Both the position numbers and the translations under genes were made by a program. A stretch of 34,961 nt of DNA from Bovifimicola sp964595785 (lineage in GTDB: Bacteria; Bacillota; Clostridia; Lachnospirales; Lachnospiraceae), in the NCBI GenBank assembly GCA_964595785.1, contig CAZQRO010000007.1:1-34961 (forward strand). Reading direction: 5' to 3'. Shown piece by piece: positions 21,064-29,233 of this stretch. The notes beneath the pieces were generated by a model, which made no database searches, was not told where the DNA came from, and saw nothing but the letters and a program-made list of their open reading frames with translations. Position 1 is the stretch's first letter, and the number at the start of each line of letters is the position of its first letter.

Positions 21064-22497
21064 ATGGCAAACGATAAGAAATTAGTAGAAGCAATTACAT
21101 CTATGGAAGATGATTTTGCACAATGGTATACAGACGTAGTTAAGAAAGCAGAACTTATGGGATATTCAAGTGTTAAGGGCTGTATGATTTTTAAACCGTC
21201 AGGATATGCCATTTGGGAAAATATCCAGCATGAACTTGACAGAAGATTTAAAGAAACTGGTGTTGAAAATGTATATATGCCAATGTTTATTACGGAGAGT
21301 CTGTTAGAGAGAGAGAAAGACCATGTAGAAGGTTTTGCACCAGAAGTTGCATGGGTAACTCAAGGTGGATTAAATCCATTACAGGAGAAACTTTGTGTAA
21401 GACCAACATCAGAAACTTTATTCTGTGATTTCTATAAAGATGAAATCCAGTCATACAGAGATTTGCCAAAGGTATATAATCAGTGGTGTTCTGTTGTAAG
21501 GTGGGAAAAGGAGACAAGACCATTCTTGCGTTCAAGGGAATTCTTATGGCAGGAAGGTCATACGGCTCATGCCACAGCAGAAGATGCAGAGGCAAGAACA
21601 CAACAGATGCTTAACCTTTATGCGGATTTCTGTGAGGAAGTACTTGCAATGCCTGTTATCAGAGGACGTAAGACAGATAAAGAGAAATTTGCCGGAGCAG
21701 AGGCAACATATACTATTGAAGCACTTATGCATGACGGCAAGGCACTTCAATCAGGAACCAGTCATAACTTTGGAGATGGGTTTGCAAAAGCATTTGGCAT
21801 ACAGTTTACAGATAAAGATAATAAACTTAAATATGTTCATCAGACATCATGGGGAATGACAACAAGACTTATCGGTGCAGTTATTATGGTACATGGTGAT
21901 AACAGCGGACTTGTACTTCCACCAATGGTTGCTCCGACACAGGTAGCCATTATTCCTATTATGCAGAAAAAAGAAGGCGTTCTTGATAAAGCATATGAAG
22001 TTAAAAATATGTTATCCGGCTTTAGAGTAAAAGTTGATGACAGCGATAAGAGTCCGGGCTGGAAATTCTCTGAACAGGAAATGCGTGGAATACCTGTTCG
22101 TATTGAAATGGGACCAAGAGATATTGAGGCAAATCAGGCAATTATCGTGAGAAGGGATACCAGCGAAAAGGTAACAGTTTCAATAGATGAATTAGATGTT
22201 AAAGTAGGAGAAATCTTAGATATAATGCAAAAGGAAATGCTTGAAAGAGCAAGAACACACAGAGATAAGCACACATCAGCTGCAACTGATTATGAAGAAT
22301 TTAAAGCTGCAGTAGCAAATAAGCCGGGATTTATCAAGGCAATGTGGTGTGGAAATCAGGAATGTGAAGATAAGATTAAAGAAGAGACAACGGCAACATC
22401 AAGATGTATGCCATTTAATCAGGAACATTTATCAGATGTATGCGTATGTTGCGGAAAGCCTGCAAAAGCAATGGTTTACTGGGGCAAAGCATATTAA
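21064..22497 (+). CDS. proS: Prolyl-tRNA synthetase, type 3 (ProS)
   Basis: This is a cytosolic class II synthetase of about 477 residues that charges tRNA-Pro. It starts MANDKKLVEAITSMEDDFAQ, as in the short archaeal/eukaryote-like form common in Clostridia, without the bacterial editing insertion. Motif 2 region RPFLRSREFLWQEGHTAH, the RPTSETLFCDFYKDEI segment, motif 3 region with GVVIMVHGDNSGLVLPP-like IGAVIMVHGDNSGLVLPP, and a C-terminal zinc-type domain with CGNQEC, SRCMPF and CVCCGKPAK are visible. I chose ATG 21064 over the in-frame ATG 21055 because family members start MA-x-DKKLVE; GAAAGG is at 21047-21052. The gene is controlled by the T-box leader. Confidence 0.95.
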   Translation: MANDKKLVEAITSMEDDFAQWYTDVVKKAELMGYSSVKGCMIFKPSGYAIWENIQHELDRRFKETGVENVYMPMFITESLLEREKDHVEGFAPEVAWVTQGGLNPLQEKLCVRPTSETLFCDFYKDEIQSYRDLPKVYNQWCSVVRWEKETRPFLRSREFLWQEGHTAHATAEDAEARTQQMLNLYADFCEEVLAMPVIRGRKTDKEKFAGAEATYTIEALMHDGKALQSGTSHNFGDGFAKAFGIQFTDKDNKLKYVHQTSWGMTTRLIGAVIMVHGDNSGLVLPPMVAPTQVAIIPIMQKKEGVLDKAYEVKNMLSGFRVKVDDSDKSPGWKFSEQEMRGIPVRIEMGPRDIEANQAIIVRRDTSEKVTVSIDELDVKVGEILDIMQKEMLERARTHRDKHTSAATDYEEFKAAVANKPGFIKAMWCGNQECEDKIKEETTATSRCMPFNQEHLSDVCVCCGKPAKAMVYWGKAY

Positions 22498-22519
22498 AAT
22501 ATAATTTGTTATTAAATTA

Positions 22520-22557
22520 GTGTGAAAAATATGCTTGATAGCATATTTTTCGCACAC
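22520..22557 (+). terminator. Probable proS terminator hairpin
   Basis: GTGTGAAAAATATGC (22520-22534) can fold back on GCATATTTTTCGCACAC (22541-22557) with a small bulge. A T-run lies within the 3' arm. Confidence 0.5.
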
Positions 22558-22621
22558 AAGTTTGTGACGAAGCACAAACTTGAAATTGCACATGAGAAAT
22601 CGCCTTTGCGAATTTCTCATG
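22557..22621. repeat. Double-hairpin extragenic element after proS
   Basis: CAAGTTTGTG (22557-22566) and CACAAACTTG (22573-22582) form a perfect 10-bp stem. CATGAGAAAT (22591-22600) and ATTTCTCATG (22612-22621) form a second 10-bp stem extended by CGC/GCG. There is no T-run and no coding frame. It resembles REP-type intergenic palindromes; being a repeat in the genome is inference. Confidence 0.5.
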
Positions 22622-22667
22622 GCAGTGTCTTCACAAAAAACAACTTCGGCATGAAAGGATTAAAATG

Positions 22668-22705
22668 AAAATGGAAAACTCTAATAATGGGAGTTTTCCA
22701 TTTTT
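22668..22705 (+). terminator. Rho-independent terminator before the copper module
   Basis: AAAATGGAAAACTC (22668-22681) and GAGTTTTCCATTTT (22691-22704) form a perfect 14-bp stem ending in five T. Confidence 0.82.
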
Positions 22706-22745
22706 GGGTTTTAAAACTGCTTGTATATGAAAAAACATTAATATG

Positions 22746-22774
22746 TTGACAAATAAATTTTTTTAAGTTATATT
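22746..22774 (+). promoter_or_regulatory. Promoter of csoR
   Basis: TTGACA (22746-22751), 17-base spacer, TATATT (22769-22774). The CsoR operator starts two bases later. Confidence 0.85.
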
Positions 22775-22775
22775 A

Positions 22776-22802
22776 TTGCTACACCCCGGTGGGGTGTAGC
22801 AA
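22776..22802. promoter_or_regulatory. CsoR operator
   Basis: The perfect arms TTGCTACACCCC and GGGGTGTAGCAA around GGT match the inverted C-run/G-run layout of CsoR/RcnR operators (TACCCC...GGGGTA type). The site covers the transcription start, so bound apo-CsoR would block csoR and probably the downstream copA. Confidence 0.85.
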
Positions 22803-22814
22803 TTTAAAAATAAG

Positions 22815-22907
22815 AGAGAGGAAAATGGCAAACACAGCTCTTTTGAAAATTGTGTTTGCGTCTTTCAAATTCAGATAAAACTGTTATTGGGGGACTTAGT
22901 ATAAATT
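22815..22907 (+). promoter_or_regulatory. Structured leader RNA, copy C (before csoR)
   Basis: GAGAGG at 22815-22820; stem 1 GCAAACACA (22828-22836) with TGTGTTTGC (22851-22859), where the outer A-U of copies A and B is replaced by G-C; TCTTTCAA (22861-22868) pairing with TTGGGGGA (22887-22894) through G-U pairs, or with the 5' GAGAGG. GGGGGA lies exactly 13 bases before the ATG, followed by CTTAGTATAAATT. A 17-residue frame (22825-22878) is embedded. Confidence 0.76.
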
Positions 22908-23171
22908 ATGCAGGCAGATAAAACTAAAGTAATGCGTCTACTTAAGACAGCAAGAGGTCAGATAGAAGGAATTATTAAAATGGTGGAAGAAGACAGATAC
23001 TGTATAGACATTTCGCAGCAGTTAATGGCAACTTCGGCTATTCTTAATACCACGAATAAAGAAGTACTTTCAGCACATTTGAAGAACTGTATAAATAGTG
23101 CTGAAACAAAAGAAGAAAGAGATGCAAAAGTTGATGAAATGATGGCAATAATAAGTAAGTGTTCTAAATAA
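22908..23171 (+). CDS. csoR: CsoR-family copper-sensing repressor
   Basis: This is an 87-residue all-helical repressor. The Cu(I) ligands of CsoR are conserved with correct spacing: Cys32 (DRYCIDIS), His57 and Cys61 (SAHLKNC), matching the C-H-C set of characterised CsoR proteins. Without copper it should bind the C/G-run palindrome at 22776-22802 and release on Cu(I) binding. The ATG at 22908 follows the structured leader and lacks a ribosome site at normal distance. The copper ATPase gene copA follows after a 348-bp foldback element. A related sensor for another thiophilic metal or persulfide is possible, but the neighbour supports copper. Confidence 0.9.
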   Translation: MQADKTKVMRLLKTARGQIEGIIKMVEEDRYCIDISQQLMATSAILNTTNKEVLSAHLKNCINSAETKEERDAKVDEMMAIISKCSK

Positions 23172-23173
23172 TG

Positions 23174-23521
23174 AAACTATTGTTTAGAGGGGAAATAATT
23201 TGCAGAATAAAGTGTGTCTTCTGCAATACCTTCGCCATATTTCGCAAAAGATTCCGCTTGCTGTGCTATGACAATAAGATTTTCTAAGTATCTGACTTTT
23301 AGACAATACAGAATAACGCAACCGCACCATATCTGCCATCGTGGCAGATGGTGCTTGATTTGACATCGTGTCAAATCATTGCTGGTGGAATATCAGATAC
23401 TAAGAAAATCTAATTATCTTCGCAATGCAAGCGTCATTCTTTTGTGAAAGATGGCGAAATGTTATAGAAAAGATACCTCTACTGAAACTTGCACATCATT
23501 TACTACGCTAAACAATAGTTT
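23174..23521. mobile_element. 348-bp foldback (MITE-like) element between csoR and copA
   Basis: The ends are perfect 14-bp inverted repeats, AAACTATTGTTTAG (23174-23187) and CTAAACAATAGTTT (23508-23521). Inside, the two halves remain complementary over most of their length: 23277-23295 pairs with 23393-23411 at 18 of 19 positions, and ATGGCGAA/TTCGCCAT-type and GCAAGCG/CGCTTGC segments match further out. The centre holds two small hairpins, ATCTGCCA/TGGCAGAT (23331-23349) and GATTTGACA/TGTCAAATC (23357-23377). There is no credible gene and no clear target duplication. It begins three bases after the csoR stop. Confidence 0.75.
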
Positions 23522-23581
23522 AGAACTTTTAAAAAGTAAAATTAATGAACAATTAAATGAATTTTAGAATGGAGGTCTACA

Positions 23582-26137
23582 GTGAAAGAAAAATTCAATA
23601 TAACAGGAATGTCATGTGCAGCATGCCAGTCAAGGGTAGAGAAAGCTGTTAACGGACTTGGAGGAGTAAAAGAGGCAAGTGTGAATCTGCTTACCAATAG
23701 TATGCAGGCAGAATTTGATGAAAATGTTATAAACAGTTCAGATATAATTAAAACTGTAGAAAATGCAGGCTATGGTGCAAGTGTAAAAGATGGGGAAACA
23801 CACAAGACTGAATCTGACAAAAGCACTGGCTATTCTGATTCAAATGAGGAAATATATGCAGATTTTAAGAAACGACTGATTGTATCATTTGCATTTTTAA
23901 TACCACTTATGTATGTGTCAATGGGAGATATGGTGGGATTGTCACTTCCTAAATTTCTTTCAGGACACGGGAACGCAGTTTCGTTTGCGTTTACACAGTT
24001 CTTATTGTGTATACCGGTATTATATGTAAACAGAATATATTTTAAAAGAGGTTTCAGTGCACTTTTCCATGGTGCACCAAACATGGACAGTCTCATTGCA
24101 GTGGGTTCAAGTGCAGCACTTATATATGGAATATTTGCGATATATAGAATGAGTTATGGCCTTTCTATAGGGAATATGGAGTTAGTGAAGATATATCATC
24201 ACGACCTATATTTTGAATCTTCGGTAATGATTTTATCATTAATTACTGTTGGCAAATTTCTTGAGGCAAAGTCTAAAGGAAAAACAAGTGAAGCTCTTAA
24301 TAAACTAATGGATTTGGCACCAAAGAGTGCGATTATAGAAATTAATGGAGAACAGAAGGAGGTTTTAGCAGAAGAAGTTAAAGTTTCTGATATTGTTATT
24401 ATAAAGCCCGGAAGCAATATTCCAGTGGATGGAATAATTATTGAAGGAAGTACAAGTGTAGATGAAGCAGCAATTACGGGAGAAAGTATTCCGGTAGAAA
24501 AAGAAACAGGAGAGAGTGTTATTGCAGCAACTATTAATAAAACAGGCTTTGTTAAAGTAAGGGCTACGAGAGTAGGCGGTGATACAACATTTTCAAAGAT
24601 AATAAGGTTAGTTGATGAAGCAAGTGCCAGTAAGGCACCGATTGCAAAAATTGCCGATAAAATATCAGGAATTTTTGTTCCAATAGTAATGATAATTGCA
24701 TTGGCGACATTTATTATATGGATTGTGGCAGGAGGGAGTTTTGAATTTGCATTATCATGTGCCATCTGCGTGCTTGTTATTTCATGTCCTTGCGCGCTTG
24801 GTCTTGCGACACCGGTAGCTATAATGGTAGGAACAGGAAAAGGTGCAGAAAATGGAATACTGATTAAATCAGGAGAGGCATTAGAAATTGCACATAGTGT
24901 GGACACTGTTGTATTAGATAAGACAGGAACCATTACGATAGGAAAGCCGGTGGTTACAGATGTTAAACTAATAGACATAAGTGAAGATAAATTTCTTGGA
25001 ATAGCTTATGCATTGGAGGAAAAAAGTGAACATCCTCTGGCAAAGGCCATAGTGGAATATGGTAAAGAATATGACGGAAAGTTTAGCTTAAATGAATTCA
25101 AGGCGGTATCAGGCAGAGGGATAGAGGCAGTTTTAAAAGATAATCATTATTTTGCAGGCAACGAAAAGTTTATGCATGAAAGTGGAATAGCACTTAGTAA
25201 AACAGATAAAGAAAGTATTAATAAACTGGCAGTTCAGGGAAAAACACCACTTTTATTCGCAGAAAATAACCATTTGATAGGAATAATTGCAGTGGCAGAT
25301 GTGGTAAAAAAAACAAGTGCGCCTGCAATAAGTAAATTAAAATCTATGGGAATTAAGGTTATAATGCTTACAGGCGATAACAAAGTTACTGCTGAAGGTA
25401 TTGGCAAATCATTGGAATTAGATGAAGTAATAGCAGAAGTACTGCCGCAGGATAAAGAAGCAGTGGTAACTGATTTGAGAAAAGAAGGCAGAAAAGTTGC
25501 AATGGTGGGAGACGGCATAAATGATGCACCGGCACTGGTAAGCGCAGATGTGGGTATTGCGATTTCTAATGGAACAGATGTAGCGATTGAAAGTGCGGAC
25601 ATTATTCTGATGAAAAATGATTTATCAGATGTAGTAACAGCTATTAAATTAAGTAAAAAAGTTATTAGAAATATTAAGGAAAATCTTTTCTGGGCATTTT
25701 TCTACAATGTTCTTGGAATACCAATTGCGGCAGGTGTATTTTACAGTTCATTCGGAATAAAACTTAATCCGATGTTTGGTGCAGCAGCCATGAGTATTAG
25801 CAGTGTATTTGTTGTGGCAAATGCTTTAAGACTCAGATTTTTTAGAAAGGAAGAATATTCTAAAAGAGAAATTATTGAACAGGAGAATGCAATAAATATA
25901 AAAGAACATAATAAATACAAAAAGGAGATTAAGAATATGATAACACTCAGAGTTGACGGAATGATGTGTATGAATTGTGTATCACATGTTGAAGAAGCAT
26001 TAAATGCATTAAATGGAGTAAAGGCGAAAGCAGATTTAGAAAGCAAATTAGTAACTGTAGAAAATCCTCAAGATATATCAGTGAATGAATTGATTGCAGC
26101 AGTTAAGAATGCAGGATATGAAGCGGTTCAGGAATAA
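23582..26137 (+). CDS. copA: Cu(I)-exporting P1B-type ATPase CopA with N- and C-terminal metal-binding domains
   Basis: This is an 851-residue inner-membrane pump that exports Cu(I). In order: an N-terminal HMA domain (GMSCAACQSR, Cys12 and Cys15), membrane helices, the actuator loop with TGESIPVEK, the ion-site CPC (Cys402-Cys404), the phosphorylation site DKTGT (Asp446), the HP motif in SEHPLAK, GDGINDAP (643-650), the last two helices, and a second HMA domain at the extreme C-terminus (MMCMNC, Cys796 and Cys799). A C-terminal HMA is unusual; most CopA carry theirs at the N-terminus. The GTG start at 23582 follows GGAGG (23571-23575) by six bases. Regulation is probably by CsoR upstream, though the foldback element lies between. 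Confidence 0.95.
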   Translation: MKEKFNITGMSCAACQSRVEKAVNGLGGVKEASVNLLTNSMQAEFDENVINSSDIIKTVENAGYGASVKDGETHKTESDKSTGYSDSNEEIYADFKKRLIVSFAFLIPLMYVSMGDMVGLSLPKFLSGHGNAVSFAFTQFLLCIPVLYVNRIYFKRGFSALFHGAPNMDSLIAVGSSAALIYGIFAIYRMSYGLSIGNMELVKIYHHDLYFESSVMILSLITVGKFLEAKSKGKTSEALNKLMDLAPKSAIIEINGEQKEVLAEEVKVSDIVIIKPGSNIPVDGIIIEGSTSVDEAAITGESIPVEKETGESVIAATINKTGFVKVRATRVGGDTTFSKIIRLVDEASASKAPIAKIADKISGIFVPIVMIIALATFIIWIVAGGSFEFALSCAICVLVISCPCALGLATPVAIMVGTGKGAENGILIKSGEALEIAHSVDTVVLDKTGTITIGKPVVTDVKLIDISEDKFLGIAYALEEKSEHPLAKAIVEYGKEYDGKFSLNEFKAVSGRGIEAVLKDNHYFAGNEKFMHESGIALSKTDKESINKLAVQGKTPLLFAENNHLIGIIAVADVVKKTSAPAISKLKSMGIKVIMLTGDNKVTAEGIGKSLELDEVIAEVLPQDKEAVVTDLRKEGRKVAMVGDGINDAPALVSADVGIAISNGTDVAIESADIILMKNDLSDVVTAIKLSKKVIRNIKENLFWAFFYNVLGIPIAAGVFYSSFGIKLNPMFGAAAMSISSVFVVANALRLRFFRKEEYSKREIIEQENAINIKEHNKYKKEIKNMITLRVDGMMCMNCVSHVEEALNALNGVKAKADLESKLVTVENPQDISVNELIAAVKNAGYEAVQE
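25937..26137 (+). CDS. Possible CopZ-like copper chaperone from an internal start in copA
   Basis: Within copA and in the same frame, ATG 25937 (Met786) follows AAAGGAG (25921-25927) by nine bases. Starting here would give a free 66-residue HMA protein with the MxCxxC site MMCMNC, the size of a CopZ chaperone. The domain is preceded by a flexible charged linker (about residues 755-785). E. coli copA is known to make a separate chaperone by frameshifting, so dual output has precedent, but here the mechanism would be internal initiation. Translation is unproven. Confidence 0.4.
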   Translation: MITLRVDGMMCMNCVSHVEEALNALNGVKAKADLESKLVTVENPQDISVNELIAAVKNAGYEAVQE

Positions 26138-26197
26138 GATGGATCATAGAGTTAAATATATCTAATGATAGAATCTTTTGACACAATATAGAAAGGT

Positions 26198-26683
26198 ATG
26201 GATATTAAAATGATAGATTTAGACAAAAGTGAATATGGTCAGAAGGCAATGAAATTATTTAAGGAAGGTTATAATTGTTCGCAGTCAGTTGTTTTAGCAT
26301 TTGCAGATAAATATGATATGGACACAGAGACAATTTTAAAACTAAGCTCGTCTTTTGGCGGAGGAATGGGAAGATTAAGAGAAGTATGCGGCGGTGTAAG
26401 CGGAATGTTTATGGTTGCCGGACTTCTGTATGGATATGAGGAACCGAAAGATGTTGAAGGCAAAACAGAGCATTATACAAGAATTCAGGAATTGGCAGCG
26501 AAATTTTCTGAAATTACGGGTTCTATTGTATGCCGTGAACTTTTAGGATTATCTGTTAAGAAAGAAGCACCTGTACCGGAAGCACGTACAGAAAAGTATT
26601 ATAAAAAGAGACCTTGTGTGGAAATGGTAGGAACAGCAGCGGCAGTACTTGAGGATTATATCAGCAGACATGGAGGCTTATAA
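26198..26683 (+). CDS. C_GCAxxG_C_C family redox-type protein
   Basis: This 161-residue protein belongs to the C_GCAxxG_C_C family. Conserved parts are GYNCSQSVVLAFADKY (Cys27), FGGGMGRLREVCGGVSGMFM (Cys64), VCRELLG (near 112) and RPCVEMV (near 144), giving the expected cysteine spacing. The GCA of the family name is GGV here. A role in redox or metal handling is suspected for the family but not established. It follows copA by 60 bases and may belong to the copper operon. The ATG at 26198 has AAAGG only one base away; ATG 26210 is the alternative, with long spacing. nudC begins at the last base of its stop codon. Confidence 0.85.
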   Translation: MDIKMIDLDKSEYGQKAMKLFKEGYNCSQSVVLAFADKYDMDTETILKLSSSFGGGMGRLREVCGGVSGMFMVAGLLYGYEEPKDVEGKTEHYTRIQELAAKFSEITGSIVCRELLGLSVKKEAPVPEARTEKYYKKRPCVEMVGTAAAVLEDYISRHGGL

Positions 26684-27522
26684 TGCTACAGAATATTGAA
26701 CCCAAGACATTTAAAAATGAGTTTTACATAAAAACTCCTGAAGCAAATGACATTTTATTTGTGTTTAAGGATAATTATGTTTTATGCAGAAAAGAAGAAA
26801 AAGAAGTGATTTTTCCTAAGTTCAGCGAGATAAGCAGAGGCTATGAAAATGCAGAATATACATATTTATTTACTATTGATGATGAAAAATATTTTTTGCT
26901 TAAAAATGTGAAGAAAGAGGACATAATAGCAGAAGTATATAAATATGAGAATATTCAGATACTTAGAAGTATGTCACCTAAAGATAAGGTATTTGCAGGA
27001 GTAACAGCATATCATCTGTATGTATGGTATCGAGATACTGTATTTTGCGGAAGATGTGGGGAAAAACTTGTGCCGGATACAAAAGAACGGATGATGAAGT
27101 GCAGTAAATGCAAAAATATGGTTTATCCGCGTATAGCACCGGGAATTATCGTGGCAATTACAGATGGTGATAAGATATTACTCACTAAATATGCAGGAAG
27201 AGAATATAAGAAATATGCATTAGTGGCAGGATTTTGTGAGATTGGTGAAAGCCTTGAAGATACATTACATAGGGAAGTTATGGAGGAGGTTGGACTTAAA
27301 GTTAAAAATTTAAGATTTTATAAAAGCCAGCCATGGGCTTATTCGGGAACACTTCTGTGTGGTTTCTTCGCTGAATTAGATGGTGATTCTGATATAGTAT
27401 TAGAAGAAGATGAACTTTCAGAAGGAAAGTGGATTAGCAGAGATGAGTTAGAGGTAGAATCAGATGATTTCAGTCTTACTAATGAAATGATGTTTGCATT
27501 TAAGCAAATGAAAGGTGAATGA
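26683..27522 (+). CDS. nudC: NAD+/NADH diphosphatase (NudC)
   Basis: This is a 279-residue Nudix hydrolase that cleaves NAD(H) to NMN(H) and AMP and may remove NAD caps from RNA. A zinc finger (Cys122, 125, 140, 143) precedes a perfect Nudix box: Gly183-x5-Glu189-x7-Arg197-Glu198, Glu201-Glu202, Gly204. The NudC-specific SQPW motif (215-218) is present, with AYS in place of the usual PFP. The N-terminal domain is family-like but divergent. The start overlaps the preceding stop by one base (TAATG), so the two are translationally coupled. The next gene begins inside its last codons. Confidence 0.93.
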   Translation: MLQNIEPKTFKNEFYIKTPEANDILFVFKDNYVLCRKEEKEVIFPKFSEISRGYENAEYTYLFTIDDEKYFLLKNVKKEDIIAEVYKYENIQILRSMSPKDKVFAGVTAYHLYVWYRDTVFCGRCGEKLVPDTKERMMKCSKCKNMVYPRIAPGIIVAITDGDKILLTKYAGREYKKYALVAGFCEIGESLEDTLHREVMEEVGLKVKNLRFYKSQPWAYSGTLLCGFFAELDGDSDIVLEEDELSEGKWISRDELEVESDDFSLTNEMMFAFKQMKGE

Positions 27523-28546
27523 AAAATTGAAGAAAAGAAACAGCAATAAGTTAAAGATAATCTTAAATGTAGCATTTATAGCCTTAATAATTGGAATCAT
27601 CTGTAAGGTATTCAGTGGTCAGACAGGAGAAATATGGTCGCAATTAAAAAAGATGACAATTATTACTGTGATATTGGTAGTAATGTGCAGTGTGTTCTTT
27701 AATTTTTTTGAAGGATTAGCCTATTATGTTATGGCAAAAAGGTTTAATAAGGATTTTAAATGGTATCAGGGAGTGAGTTGTTCATACTATTGTGCTTTCT
27801 TTAAATTATCTACATTTGGTACGGGAACGGCAGCATCAGGGGTATTCTATTTAAATGGGTATAAAGTACCGCCATCAAAAAGTCTTGGTATGATTACTAT
27901 TAATTATATAATACAAAAGGTGGCAATAGTACTGGTTTGCCTGATTTTTTTTGTGACACATTTTGGAATAATGAGGGAATACTACAGAGAATATTTCATT
28001 TATGTGGTATTAGGTGTATTTGTTACAATTTTAGTGGCAATTGTGCTGCTTGCAGTTGTGCTATGGAAGAAATTTCATGGCTTCTTAATATTTCTGGCAG
28101 ATAAAGTAATAAAAAAGAAAGAAATAAAAAACAAGATAAAAAGTCTTGAAGTCCAGCTTGACTCACTTAGAGCCGAGAGCAGCATAATGCTGAGTGAAAA
28201 AGTGACTATAATCAAATTAGTACTTTTAAATATGATTAAATACATGGGCTGGTATATGATACCATGTGTGGTTTTAGGATATACAAATGTTACGGATATT
28301 CTTCAGGGCTTATGCATTTCTGCGTTGGCGTCTGCACTTGTAGGCATAATACCGGCACCTGGTGCAGCAGGTTCCACAGAAGCAATGTTTTATGTGCTTT
28401 TCTGTGCAGTTGCCATTAAAGCACAGGCAGTGGCAGTAATGCTTATTTATAGATGTTTTACATATATTTTTCCTTTTATTATAGGAGGAATTTTTATTCT
28501 TGTAAGAAAATGTATAACACAATATCAAATCAGAAAGAAAGTGTAA
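27515..28546 (+). CDS. Lysylphosphatidylglycerol synthase-type flippase domain membrane protein (UPF0104)
   Basis: This is a 343-residue multi-pass membrane protein with about eight helices, matching the transmembrane (flippase-like) half of MprF, alone, without the aminoacyl transferase. Typical segments are the FFNFFEGLAYYVMAKRF region after helix 2, STFGTGTAASGVFYL near residue 105 and GIIPAPGAAGSTEAMFYVLF near 275. Members of this PF03706 group are thought to move lipids or lipid-linked sugars; the substrate is unknown. GTG at 27515 gives a start inside the nudC end, and TTG 27527, eleven bases after AAAGG, is another candidate. It is in a tight run with its neighbours. Confidence 0.82.
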   Translation: MNEKLKKRNSNKLKIILNVAFIALIIGIICKVFSGQTGEIWSQLKKMTIITVILVVMCSVFFNFFEGLAYYVMAKRFNKDFKWYQGVSCSYYCAFFKLSTFGTGTAASGVFYLNGYKVPPSKSLGMITINYIIQKVAIVLVCLIFFVTHFGIMREYYREYFIYVVLGVFVTILVAIVLLAVVLWKKFHGFLIFLADKVIKKKEIKNKIKSLEVQLDSLRAESSIMLSEKVTIIKLVLLNMIKYMGWYMIPCVVLGYTNVTDILQGLCISALASALVGIIPAPGAAGSTEAMFYVLFCAVAIKAQAVAVMLIYRCFTYIFPFIIGGIFILVRKCITQYQIRKKV

Positions 28547-28557
28547 AGGAAAGTATA

Positions 28558-29169
28558 ATGAATAGTCAGGTCTATTATATGTTTAACAAACCAAAAGGCT
28601 GTGTTACGGCAAGAAAAGATGATACACATAAAACGGTTATGGATTATTTTCCGGAAAATGAAGTGGAGAACATACATCCTGTGGGAAGACTTGATAAGGA
28701 TACAGAAGGATTTCTTATAGTAACCAGTGATGGGAAGTTTAACCAAAGACTTATGCATCCTGAATTTCATGTGCCTAAAACCTATTACTTTCATGCATTA
28801 GGGGAATTAGATACGGAAGACGTTAAGAAATTAAACGAGGGTATAATTCTTCTAGGTGAAGATAAATTAACTAATCCGGCAGAAGTAAAGGTTGAGAAGA
28901 CAGGCAGCATAAGCGAAGTATATGACCTGATAAAGGGAACCAAATTCGAAAGAGCAGGAAGAAATCCGAGAAATACCGAAATTGTATCAGGCTGGATAAC
29001 GATTACTGAAGGCAAAAAACATCAGGTTAAGAGAATGCTTAAGGCTGTTGGGTGCTATGTGGTATACCTTAAAAGAACGGCAATTGGCGGGGTATCTATA
29101 GATAAATCACTTAAAACAGGGGAATACAGAGAGTTGACACCGGAAGAAATAATAATTCTTAGTTGTTGA
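28558..29169 (+). CDS. RsuA/RluE-type rRNA pseudouridine synthase without S4 domain
   Basis: This 203-residue enzyme converts a uridine in rRNA to pseudouridine. The catalytic motif GRLDKDTEG (Asp46) and HQVKRMLKAVGC near residue 155 are characteristic of the RsuA/RluB/E/F family. It starts directly with the catalytic domain (YYMFNKPKGCVTA), so it lacks the N-terminal S4 domain of RsuA and is closest in layout to RluE. Which rRNA position it modifies cannot be told. The ATG at 28558 is seven bases after AAAGGA. The promoter of the next gene overlaps its stop codon. Confidence 0.92.
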   Translation: MNSQVYYMFNKPKGCVTARKDDTHKTVMDYFPENEVENIHPVGRLDKDTEGFLIVTSDGKFNQRLMHPEFHVPKTYYFHALGELDTEDVKKLNEGIILLGEDKLTNPAEVKVEKTGSISEVYDLIKGTKFERAGRNPRNTEIVSGWITITEGKKHQVKRMLKAVGCYVVYLKRTAIGGVSIDKSLKTGEYRELTPEEIIILSC

Positions 29170-29194
29170 TAAAATAGTCGAAATAAGATATAAT
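29166..29194 (+). promoter_or_regulatory. Promoter of the c-di-GMP phosphodiesterase pair
   Basis: TTGATA (29166-29171), 17-base spacer, TATAAT (29189-29194). It overlaps the stop codon of the pseudouridine synthase. Confidence 0.8.
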
Positions 29195-29233
29195 TTGTTT
29201 ATAAGTTTGGTGCAAAGTGAAGGAGAAGAAACT

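Noticed and set aside
23177..23374. Two overlapping minus-strand frames of 60-65 codons between csoR and copA
   Set aside because: They lie entirely inside the foldback element, show no domain features, and follow from its inverted-repeat structure.
24199..24978. Minus-strand frame of 259 codons within copA
   Set aside because: It mirrors the conserved CopA coding sequence; its low-complexity Ile/Ser/Thr content is typical of an antisense shadow.
29195..29233. Earlier start of the EAL protein at 29195
   Set aside because: It adjoins the -10 box, so it would lie upstream of the expected transcription start; GTG 29234 has a proper AGGAG.
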